Below, in pieces: positions 1 through 5,816 of a stretch of 5,816 nucleotides of DNA; position 1 is the first letter of the stretch; every line of letters begins with the position of its first letter. Below the pieces are notes generated by a model. The model had not been told where the DNA came from, searched no databases, and saw nothing but the letters and a program-made list of their open reading frames with translations. The position numbers and the translations under genes are program-made. Location: contig DOIV01000010.1 in NCBI GenBank assembly GCA_003511845.1, forward strand, positions 1 to 5,816, written 5' to 3'. The stretch is from Flavobacteriaceae bacterium. Lineage in GTDB: Bacteria > Bacteroidota > Bacteroidia > Flavobacteriales > Flavobacteriaceae.

Positions 1-131
1 CTTCCCGCATCTACAGATGCTATTCTTTTTGACCCCACATTGTTTCATTCCATGTTTCGGGTTAAAGGTTCTAAGTTTTTATATTTTTAAATCAACTAGT
101 CTCCACATCCACATTCCTGTTTTGGAATTTG

Positions 132-1457
132 TCACTTCTTCAATCCTAATTTATGACCTGAAATAGCATAATATAAAATAAGAAAATAACAAGGGAGTAA
201 AATCCAATAACTTGAAGTAGAAGCTTCAGCTAATGCCGTAGCCTCTCCAATTCCTTTTGATATCAGTTCTGCTTCTTTTACTCCAACAAATTCTCCATAT
301 ATTAGAGGTATTATCGCTCCACCAGAAATTGCCATAATTAATAATGCTGAAGCTGTTTCGGTAAACTTACCCAAACCTTTTAACGTTAGTGGCCATACTG
401 CAGGCCATACTAATGCATTCGCAAATCCTAAAGCTGCAACAAATGCTACGGAAGTAAATCCTGTTGTAAATATGATACAAAAAGTAAAAATTATTCCCAA
501 AATAGCACTTATTTTCAGAGCTGTATCTTGTTTTAAATATTTAGGTATTAAAACAACACCTAAAGCATATGCCCCTACCATTGCCATCAATGTAAACATG
601 GTGAAAAATTTTGCATCAGCAACTGAAATTCCTAAAGAAATACCATACGCAATAATTGTATCTCCAGCAATTACTTCAACACCAACATACGCAAATAAGG
701 TAATAACACCCAACCATAAATGTGGAAATTGAAAGATACTTGTCTTTGCTATTTCACCATCTTTAAGTACCTCCATTGGCTCTGCTTCAACATGTGGTAG
801 TGGAGCTTTTCTAATTAATATTCCTAAAACAAATAACACGACAGCCATTACTATATAAGGAGTAACAACACTTGATGCCATTTCATTTAACAAAGCATCT
901 TTTTCAGTTAAAGAAACCGAACTTAATTTTTCTTTAATTCCATCAATACCTGACAATAAGATTGCTCCAAAAATCAATGATCCTAAAGCTCCTGCTGTTT
1001 TATTAGCAATTCCCATAATAGCAATTCGTTTAGCAGCACTTTCAATAGGTCCTAATATCGTTATATATGGATTTGAGGCTGTTTGTAATAATGTCATTCC
1101 CATACCTTGAATAAAAATCCCTGTTAAAAATATCCAATAGGTTCTTACTTCAGCAGCGGGTATAAATACTAGTGCACCAATACCCATAATAATTAAACCC
1201 AATGACATTCCTTTTTGGTATCCAATTTTATTGATGATTGAAGAGGCGGGTAAAGCCATAACAACAAAAGAAATATAGGATGCAGATGCTACAAAAAGTG
1301 ATTGAGTAGTTGTTAGTTCATTAATAGTTTTCATAAAAGGAATTAACGCTCCATTAATCCAAGTAACAAAACCAAAAATAAAGAACAAGCCTGCTATAAT
1401 AGCAATAGGAACTATCATATTTTTCTCTTGCTTGGTTGATGTTGTTGTTTCTGACAT
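132..1457 (-). CDS. Sugar MFS transporter, FHS/FucP-GluP family, probable GlcNAc (NagP-like) permease
   Basis: This 441-aa inner-membrane protein is predicted to import a sugar by proton symport. About twelve hydrophobic segments are visible, near residues 15-35, 53-73, 82-102, 107-130, 154-172, 197-216, 244-266, 285-305, 314-332, 335-357, 367-390 and 417-434. A short polar N-terminus precedes them, and a longer hydrophilic loop (about 216-243) separates the two six-helix halves. FHS hallmarks are present: FFIFGFVTWINGALIPF at 25-41, QTASNPYI at 125-132, and the following SAAKR..I.GI.NK.AG stretch at 140-156. The family carries fucose, glucose/galactose or N-acetylglucosamine. GlcNAc is inferred only from the amino-sugar gene nearby. 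The ATG at 1457 is preceded by an A-rich leader. The gene lies 138 nt downstream of the response regulator on the same strand with no terminator between them, so it may be co-transcribed with or controlled by that system. Family is secure; substrate is not. Confidence 0.9.
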   Translation of the reverse strand: MSETTTSTKQEKNMIVPIAIIAGLFFIFGFVTWINGALIPFMKTINELTTTQSLFVASASYISFVVMALPASSIINKIGYQKGMSLGLIIMGIGALVFIPAAEVRTYWIFLTGIFIQGMGMTLLQTASNPYITILGPIESAAKRIAIMGIANKTAGALGSLIFGAILLSGIDGIKEKLSSVSLTEKDALLNEMASSVVTPYIVMAVVLFVLGILIRKAPLPHVEAEPMEVLKDGEIAKTSIFQFPHLWLGVITLFAYVGVEVIAGDTIIAYGISLGISVADAKFFTMFTLMAMVGAYALGVVLIPKYLKQDTALKISAILGIIFTFCIIFTTGFTSVAFVAALGFANALVWPAVWPLTLKGLGKFTETASALLIMAISGGAIIPLIYGEFVGVKEAELISKGIGEATALAEASTSSYWILLPCYFLILYYAISGHKLGLKK

Positions 1458-1515
1458 ATTATTTTAAGTTAGATTAAGTTTATTAAAGGTTAAAATAGTT
1501 GACTAATGTACTAAA

Positions 1516-1537
1516 TTTATGATATAATCATCATAAA
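1516..1537. promoter_or_regulatory. 22-bp palindrome upstream of the transporter, candidate operator
   Basis: Perfect 8-bp arms, TTTATGAT at 1516-1523 and ATCATAAA at 1530-1537, are separated by 6 nt. The site is 59-80 nt upstream of the transporter ATG, in the 138-nt gap after the response regulator. Size and symmetry fit a dimeric helix-turn-helix regulator binding one helical turn apart. It lacks the T-tract of a terminator on either strand. The binding protein is unknown, and the AT-rich background makes chance a real alternative. Confidence 0.35.
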
Positions 1538-1595
1538 AATTCTACAACCGACATAAAACAAGGGTTAAACAAACATTAAAAACCTATTAAAACAA

Positions 1596-2303
1596 TTATT
1601 CTCTCCTTAAAATGATATGCTTTGCATGGTTTACATACTTTCTACCTATGGGTATTTTCTTTGTATTCACCTCAACCAAATTCCCTTCAATACTTTTTAC
1701 TTTATCAATTGCAATGGTGTAAGACCTATGTATTCTTATAAAATTATCTTTAGGCAGTTCTTCTGTAATACCTGTTAATGATTTATGGACTAGATAATCA
1801 CCAACAGCTGTAAAAATCTTGATATAATCTTTAAGACTTTCAATGTAAAAAATAGTTTCAAATTGAATTTTAACCAATTTTTTATCAACTTTTAAAAATA
1901 TATGTGACTCTTTATGAGCTTGAATATTTGTTTTCCCTCTTTGAATATGTACTTTCTGAGTTATTTTATTAATTGATTTTAAAAATCGATTGAAAGGTAT
2001 GGGTTTCACTAAATAATCTAACACGTCTAGCGTAAAGCTATCTACAGCATATTCTCTATAAGCTGTAGTGATAATAATATTAGGACTAGACTCTAAGTTT
2101 CTAACAAACTCAAGCCCATTCATTTTTGGCAAATTAATATCTAAAAAAATAACGTCAATATCATTCTCTTCAAGTACGGTTAATGCTTGTAACGGATTAT
2201 TAAAAGACGCTATCATTTCAAAATTTTGAAATTCTAGTAGGTATTTTTCAATAATCTGAATCGCTAAGGGCTCATCATCAATAATGATACATTTAATCTT
2301 CAC
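1596..2303 (-). CDS. LytTR-family two-component response regulator
   Basis: This 235-aa cytoplasmic DNA-binding regulator has an N-terminal receiver domain (about 1-118) and a C-terminal LytTR domain (about 134-232). The receiver is intact: the acidic pair in IIIDDEP (D9, D10), phospho-acceptor D55 in VIFLDINLPKMNG, the conserved Thr-Ala (T80-A81) in ITTAY, and K100-P101. The LytTR part shows the usual IFLKVDKK, FYIESLKDYIKI, FIRIHRSY and IPIGRKY blocks. Regulators of this type bind direct-repeat sites and usually control a nearby transporter or catabolic operon. Start choice: GTG at 2303 gives MKIKCIIIDDEP, the standard family N-terminus. A TTG at 2312 adds three residues, and an in-frame TAG lies just upstream of it. 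No in-frame ATG is available. The kinase gene ends 38 nt upstream, so the two are almost surely co-transcribed. Confidence 0.93.
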   Translation of the reverse strand: MKIKCIIIDDEPLAIQIIEKYLLEFQNFEMIASFNNPLQALTVLEENDIDVIFLDINLPKMNGLEFVRNLESSPNIIITTAYREYAVDSFTLDVLDYLVKPIPFNRFLKSINKITQKVHIQRGKTNIQAHKESHIFLKVDKKLVKIQFETIFYIESLKDYIKIFTAVGDYLVHKSLTGITEELPKDNFIRIHRSYTIAIDKVKSIEGNLVEVNTKKIPIGRKYVNHAKHIILRRE

Positions 2304-2341
2304 ACGTTTCAATTTTAAACATTTCTATTACAAATGAAATT

Positions 2342-3377
2342 TTACAACTTCATTTTATCCGTTTTATCAACTAAAGGAATTGTTAGCTTTACGATATATT
2401 TCCTCTCTTTTACCTCTGTCTTTAACGTAAACTCACCTGGGTACAACAATTGCAACCTTCTTTTAACATTTTCAATACCTAAGCCATGTTTTGTAGCCTC
2501 ATTCGAAATAACATTAAAATTATTTTCAACATAAAAAAGCAAGATTTTATCCTTTTTTTCAAATATAATGTTTACTTGAATAGCATCATTATTTTTTGCT
2601 CCATGTTTGAAACAATTTTCTATAAAAGGCAAAAAAAGGAGTGGAGGTACAACAACACCATCAATATTTCCACTTATTATTAATTTTGATTTTATAGCAT
2701 CTCCAAATCTTAATTTTTCTAATTCTAAATAGCTGTGAATATAATTTATTTCTTTCAATAAACTAATTTTTGACTCTTTAACTTCATACAATACATATTG
2801 CATCATTTCAGATAATTTCAAAATAGCTTCTGGTGCATTATCAGATTTTTCAATAGCTAAGGCATATAAATTATTTAACGTATTGAAAAAAAAATGTGGT
2901 TGAATTTGAGTTTTTAGCAGTTGTAATTCTGTCAGTAATTGCATCTTTTTCAATTTTTCGTTTCTTCCCTTTTCAAAAACCCAATCAAACGTTAATTTAA
3001 GAGTTGAAGCCAAGGCAATAACATAAATAACACCAATAGTTACGGCTACAATATGATTAAATGTAAAAGTCTTTTGATTTGCTTCTGCTTCTGGCCAAAT
3101 ATTCTCGCTTACCAAAAAATAATGCAGCCCTGTTCTCATTATATAAAACAATACTAATGATAGAAAAAAAGGAAAGAAAAAATTGAAGATATTTTTTTGT
3201 GAGAATGAACTTTGGAATTAAGAAGTAAATAGTAAAATAAGTTATCAATATATTTAAAGAAAACTCTACCAAATTTGATTTTAATGAATACCAATAATCA
3301 TCATTAATACTTCCATATCTTATTACATTAAATACAAAATACCCTATCCAAAATACAAAATGATATTTTAAAGGCAT
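2342..3377 (-). pseudogene. LytS/YehU-type sensor histidine kinase, interrupted by one frameshift
   Basis: This is the membrane sensor partner of the adjacent LytTR regulator. Two overlapping frames each hold part of it. From ATG 3377 the first frame gives a membrane N-terminus that starts MPLKYHFVFWIGYF. Dropping one T from the T7 run (plus-strand A7, 3164-3170) joins it to the second frame and gives a 344-aa protein, normal for the family. The joined protein has TM segments near 5-22, 40-56, 64-80 and 108-128. A charged linker at about 133-155 leads to the His_kinase (PF06580) core: H161 in QIQPHFFFNTLNN, then FLPFIENCFKHGAK (E253, N254), and a C-terminal GLGIENVKRRL ATP-lid G-box (about 298-308). 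Everything except the single frame change looks intact. It may be a sequencing or assembly error, a recent mutation, slippage or phase variation. If real and uncorrected, translation from 3377 yields only a 106-aa membrane fragment. A restart at TTG 3151 or ATG 3139 could make a kinase with one TM segment. Confidence 0.88.
3164..3170. other. A7 homopolymer at the kinase frameshift point
   Basis: Seven A on the plus strand (T7 in the coding direction) sit in the third transmembrane segment of the histidine kinase. With seven bases the frame runs on into an unrelated tail and stops near 3057. With six it reads LSFFLSLVLFYIMRTGLHYF, which is hydrophobic throughout and joins the catalytic part cleanly. 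Moving the correction to the earlier A7 (coding strand, within ACA AAA AAA TAT) would give a less family-like KNIFNFFFPFF segment, so this run is the better candidate. Confidence 0.7.
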
Positions 3378-3432
3378 TTTATGCTGCGTATTTTTAAGAG
3401 TATATACCAAAAAATTAGAATTAGAATAGCAA

Positions 3433-3464
3433 CAAATATATATGTAAAAACTCTAATCATCCAA
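3433..3464 (-). promoter_or_regulatory. Bacteroidota-type promoter of the kinase/regulator genes
   Basis: Read on the minus strand, TTG at 3464-3462 is followed after 21 nt by TATATTTG at 3440-3433. This is an exact match to the -33 TTG / -7 TAnnTTTG pattern with normal spacing. Transcription would begin around 3425-3430, leaving a leader of about 50 nt before ATG 3377. That spacing favours ATG 3377 over the TTG at 3410 as kinase start. The call rests on pattern match and position only. Confidence 0.6.
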
Positions 3465-3557
3465 TTTTATTAGCACCAAAAAACTCATCCCCAAATAAAT
3501 GTCATTCATTGCCAATTTAAAGCTGTTAGTATATTAATTTTTATTTTAGCTTAAATT

Positions 3558-3585
3558 ATTCATAAGTTTATCACTGAATATGAAT
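3558..3585. repeat. Inverted repeat upstream of nagB
   Basis: Seven-base arms, ATTCATA at 3558-3564 and TATGAAT at 3579-3585, are exact reverse complements separated by 14 nt. The arm centres are 21 bp apart, about two helical turns, as expected for two half-sites on one DNA face. The site lies 113-140 nt before the nagB start. Chance is possible in sequence this AT-rich. Confidence 0.35.
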
Positions 3586-3599
3586 TTTTTATAGGAAAT

Positions 3600-3652
3600 A
3601 ATTATTTTTACAAAATGGAGTTCGTTTAGAGGTAAACAAAAATTATTTTTAC
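3600..3652 (+). repeat. Pair of 12-bp direct repeats upstream of nagB
   Basis: AATTATTTTTAC occurs at 3600-3611 and again at 3641-3652, exact copies with a 41-bp period, close to four helical turns. LytTR regulators typically bind direct repeats, so these could be sites for the neighbouring regulator. However, the sequence does not match the LytTR consensus described for other species, and low complexity makes chance plausible. A related TTTTTACA lies on the minus strand inside the kinase promoter spacer. Confidence 0.35.
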
Positions 3653-3697
3653 TTACCTTTTCTAAAAAAAAATTAAACAAATCAATACTTAATTACT

Positions 3698-5608
3698 TTG
3701 AATAAAACAAACATCACACACAGTCCCGCAGGTAAATTTGAAGAAACCAGATTTGAAAAAATACACAATGTCATTTTTGAAAATTCAACTAATGCTTCAA
3801 TTATTGTTGCACAAGAAATTGCTAAATTGATTCAGCAAAAGGCAACACAAAATAAAAATTGTGTCTTAGGACTTGCTACAGGCTCCTCACCTATAAAGGT
3901 TTATGAAGAGTTGGTCAGAATGCATAAAAAGGATGGCTTGAGCTTTTCTAATGTAATTACCTTTAATTTAGATGAATATTTCCCTATGGGAAAAGACAAC
4001 CTTCAAAGTTATCATTATTTTATGCATGAACATCTTTTCAATCATATAGATATATTACCTGAAAACATTAATGTTCCTAATGGGAATATTGAAAAAGAGG
4101 AAGTCTATCAATATTGTATAGATTATGAAATGCAGATTAAAGAAGCTGGCGGATTAGATTTTCAATTGTTAGGTATTGGTAGAACTGGTCATGTTGGTTT
4201 TAACGAACCTGGATCGCATTTAAATTCTGGCACAAGAAGCATTACACTAGATCATATTACTAGAGTTGATGCAGCCCCCTCTTTTTTAGGAATTGACAAT
4301 GTACCTAGAAGAGCTATTACTATGGGAATTGGCACCATACTAAATGCTAAAAGAATTATTTTATTAGCTTGGGGAATTAACAAATCACAAATTATTAAAG
4401 AAACTATTGAAGGCGAAATTTCTTCTGAAGTACCTGCAACCTATCTACAAACACACAACAACACCACGTTTATACTTGACAACGAAGCTTCACTTGATTT
4501 AACTAGAGTTAAAACGCCTTGGTTGGTTAAGTCGTGTATTTGGACTAATGATTTAAAACTAAAAGCTGTAGTTTGGCTAAGTCAACTACTCAATAAATCT
4601 ATCTTAAAATTAACCGATAAAGATTATAATAATAATGGTATGTCTGGTCTTTTAGTTGAAGAAGGTACTGCTTATGATTTGAATATTAAAATGTTTAATG
4701 TTTTACAACATACTATTTCTGGATGGCCTGGAGGAAAACCAAATGCTGATGATACCAACAGACCAGAACGTACAAATCCTGCAAAAAAACGTGTGATTAT
4801 TTTTAGTCCACATCCTGATGATGATGTAATTTCAATGGGAGGCACTTTTGATAGATTGGTAGAACAAGGACATGAAGTACATATTGCCTACCAAACTTCT
4901 GGTAATATTGCTGTTTCTGATAGTGAAGCTCTGAAATTTGCAGAAGTCAGTGAAACATTATGTAAATCAGACACTGTAAAAAATCTTATTAAAGATATAC
5001 ATAACAAAAAAGAATACAGTAGCGACACCTTAGAGGTTCGTAAATTAAAAGGGTTGATAAGACGTAGTGAATCACTAGCTGCTACAAGATATTTGGGTCT
5101 TCCAGACGATCAAGTACATTTTCTAAATTTGCCTTTTTATGAAACTGGTACCGTAAAAAAGGATAAATTATCGGATGCTGATATCAAAATAATGAGCACA
5201 TTGATAGATACTATCAAACCTCATCAAATATATGCAGCTGGTGATTTAGCAGACCCTCATGGCACACATAAAGTTTGTTTAAATTCATTATTTGCTTCGC
5301 TAGAAGAATTGAAATCTAAAAAATACATGGATGATTGCTGGGTATGGCTCTATAGAGGAGCTTGGCATGAATGGGAGACCTACGAAATTGAAATGGCAGT
5401 ACCAATGAGTCCTGATCAAGTCATAAAAAAACGACATGCCATTTTTCATCATCAATCTCAAAAGGATGGTGTCATGTTTCAAGGTGATGATTCTAGAGAA
5501 TTTTGGATGAGAGTTGAAGACAGAAACAGGCTTACAGCACAACGTTATAACGACTTAGGTTTAGCAGATTATGCTGCAATTGAAGCGTTTAAACGATATC
5601 ACTTTTAG
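3698..5608 (+). CDS. nagB: Glucosamine-6-phosphate deaminase fused to a PIG-L/LmbE deacetylase domain
   Basis: This 636-aa cytoplasmic enzyme converts glucosamine-6-phosphate to fructose-6-phosphate and ammonia. Its NagB domain (about 20-290) shows GLATGSSP at 58-65, FNLDEY with D92, GHVGFNEPGS with H165 and E170, R189 in ITRVD, and K229. These match E. coli Asp72, His143, Glu148, Arg172 and Lys208. E. coli Asp141 is replaced by T163. A linker (about 290-365) leads to a PIG-L domain (about 366-600) with PHPDDD at 371-376 (metal ligands H372 and D375, base D374) and a second metal motif DPHGTH at 519-524. The length is far beyond single-domain NagB (266 aa in E. coli) but normal for the Bacteroidota fusion form. 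PIG-L enzymes remove N-acetyl groups from GlcNAc conjugates, so the second domain may supply the deacetylation step; that is inference. TTG 3698 is the only usual start: an in-frame stop lies at 3674-3676 and the next in-frame ATG is at residue 75, inside the domain. It is divergent from the sensor genes and ends at a strong terminator. Confidence 0.95.
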   Translation: MNKTNITHSPAGKFEETRFEKIHNVIFENSTNASIIVAQEIAKLIQQKATQNKNCVLGLATGSSPIKVYEELVRMHKKDGLSFSNVITFNLDEYFPMGKDNLQSYHYFMHEHLFNHIDILPENINVPNGNIEKEEVYQYCIDYEMQIKEAGGLDFQLLGIGRTGHVGFNEPGSHLNSGTRSITLDHITRVDAAPSFLGIDNVPRRAITMGIGTILNAKRIILLAWGINKSQIIKETIEGEISSEVPATYLQTHNNTTFILDNEASLDLTRVKTPWLVKSCIWTNDLKLKAVVWLSQLLNKSILKLTDKDYNNNGMSGLLVEEGTAYDLNIKMFNVLQHTISGWPGGKPNADDTNRPERTNPAKKRVIIFSPHPDDDVISMGGTFDRLVEQGHEVHIAYQTSGNIAVSDSEALKFAEVSETLCKSDTVKNLIKDIHNKKEYSSDTLEVRKLKGLIRRSESLAATRYLGLPDDQVHFLNLPFYETGTVKKDKLSDADIKIMSTLIDTIKPHQIYAAGDLADPHGTHKVCLNSLFASLEELKSKKYMDDCWVWLYRGAWHEWETYEIEMAVPMSPDQVIKKRHAIFHHQSQKDGVMFQGDDSREFWMRVEDRNRLTAQRYNDLGLADYAAIEAFKRYHF

Positions 5609-5642
5609 CCTTATTTTAAAGCTTAACATATAAAATCTAGCT

Positions 5643-5687
5643 AAAATAAAACCCATAAAAAGCAATGCTTTATATGGGTTTTATTTT
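5643..5687. terminator. Strong bidirectional intrinsic terminator after nagB
   Basis: Two 21-nt arms (5643-5663 and 5667-5687) pair with only one A-A mismatch around an AAT loop. The core is ACCCATA against TATGGGT with GC at the loop end. The downstream arm ends in ATTTTT for the plus strand, and the upstream arm begins with an A-rich run that reads as a T-tract on the minus strand. It can therefore end nagB transcription and also transcription arriving from the right. It begins 34 nt after the nagB stop codon. Confidence 0.9.
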
Positions 5688-5779
5688 TACATACTTTGTT
5701 GAAGCAAGCTTTCAGGTTTAAGGATTAACACACGTTGATCCCTAATTGAAACCACTACTGCAAGTGAAAAAATCACCAT
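5687..5779 (-). CDS. Possible small or truncated ORF at the right edge
   Basis: A 30-codon minus-strand frame starts at ATG 5779 and stops at 5687, touching the terminator. It reads MVIFSLAVVVSIRDQRVL, then a polar tail ending LLQQSM. Its codons look like those of real genes here, and its end at a two-way terminator is where a convergent gene would stop. An in-frame TAA lies about seven codons above the ATG, close to another A7 run. It may be a short membrane peptide, the tail of a broken gene, or chance. I do not recognise the family. Confidence 0.2.
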   Translation of the reverse strand: MVIFSLAVVVSIRDQRVLILKPESLLQQSM

Positions 5780-5816
5780 GCTAACGCATTCTTTATTTTT
5801 TTATTCCCTACAAAAC

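Larger units (their letters stand above)
3378..3697. promoter_or_regulatory. Divergent intergenic region between the kinase and nagB
   Basis: These 320 nt hold no credible gene. They drive the kinase leftward (promoter at 3433-3464) and nagB rightward. For nagB the best promoter guess is weak: TTG at 3509-3511, then 23 nt, then TAATTTTT at 3535-3542, which misses the final G. TACCTTTT at 3654-3661 is another partial -7 match without a fitting upstream TTG. Between the first of these and nagB lie an inverted repeat (3558-3585) and a 12-bp direct repeat (3600-3652), which could be regulator sites. No riboswitch-like structure or tRNA was seen. Confidence 0.6.

Noticed and set aside
1..49. Minus-strand frame ending CGVKKNSICRCGK, resembling a SEC-C metal-binding motif
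   Set aside because: The similarity is to a few Cys and Gly only, the frame has a stop a little upstream, and it is cut by the window edge.
472..732. 86-codon plus-strand frame inside the transporter
   Set aside because: It lies antisense to a well-supported membrane protein gene and its translation has no recognisable domain; it is a shadow frame.
1458..1595. LytTR-type GTT direct repeats upstream of the transporter
   Set aside because: Several GTT-centred words occur, but none matches the published-style consensus at both half-sites and their spacing is irregular.
2334..2683. Two short plus-strand frames opposite the kinase
   Set aside because: They overlap each other and the conserved kinase core on the opposite strand, and their translations are low-complexity.
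3378..3410. TTG at 3410 as kinase start
   Set aside because: It would leave a leader of only about 15-20 nt from the predicted promoter and adds residues not needed by the family; ATG 3377 gives a normal length.
5300..5542. 80-codon minus-strand frame inside nagB
   Set aside because: It is antisense to the PIG-L domain, which carries conserved motifs; nothing supports translation of this frame.

Overview
The window is AT-rich and shows Bacteroidota traits. The translation starts lack clear Shine-Dalgarno sequences. One promoter fits the -33 TTG / -7 TAnnTTTG pattern of that phylum. The proteins read like marine or soil Flavobacteriaceae homologues. No RNA gene, CRISPR array or complete mobile element was seen.

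Layout from left to right: an unassigned left edge (1-131); a 12-TM sugar transporter of the FHS/FucP branch of the MFS on the minus strand (132-1457); a 138-nt gap containing a 22-bp palindrome; a LytTR response regulator (1596-2303, minus); its LytS/YehU-type membrane histidine kinase (2342-3377, minus), whose reading frame is broken once at an A7/T7 run at 3164-3170; a 320-nt divergent intergenic region with a good kinase promoter and several repeats; a 636-aa fusion of glucosamine-6-phosphate deaminase (NagB) to a PIG-L/LmbE deacetylase domain (3698-5608, plus); then a strong two-way hairpin terminator (5643-5687) and an unassigned right edge.

The genes make sense together as an amino-sugar module, probably for GlcNAc/chitin. 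The transporter would bring the sugar across the inner membrane. The NagB fusion would turn it into fructose-6-phosphate. The kinase/regulator pair would sense supply and switch the module on. From memory, the chitin utilisation locus of Flavobacterium johnsoniae has a similar set (two-component system, inner-membrane transporter, glucosamine-6-P deaminase). Neither chitinase nor SusC/SusD genes fall inside this window, so the chitin link is inference.

The points most worth a second look are the single-base frameshift in an otherwise intact sensor kinase, the idea that the PIG-L domain of the NagB fusion replaces NagA, a Thr where E. coli NagB has catalytic Asp141, and the palindromes and direct repeats in front of the transporter and nagB. 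I see no clear sign of a wholly undescribed system.
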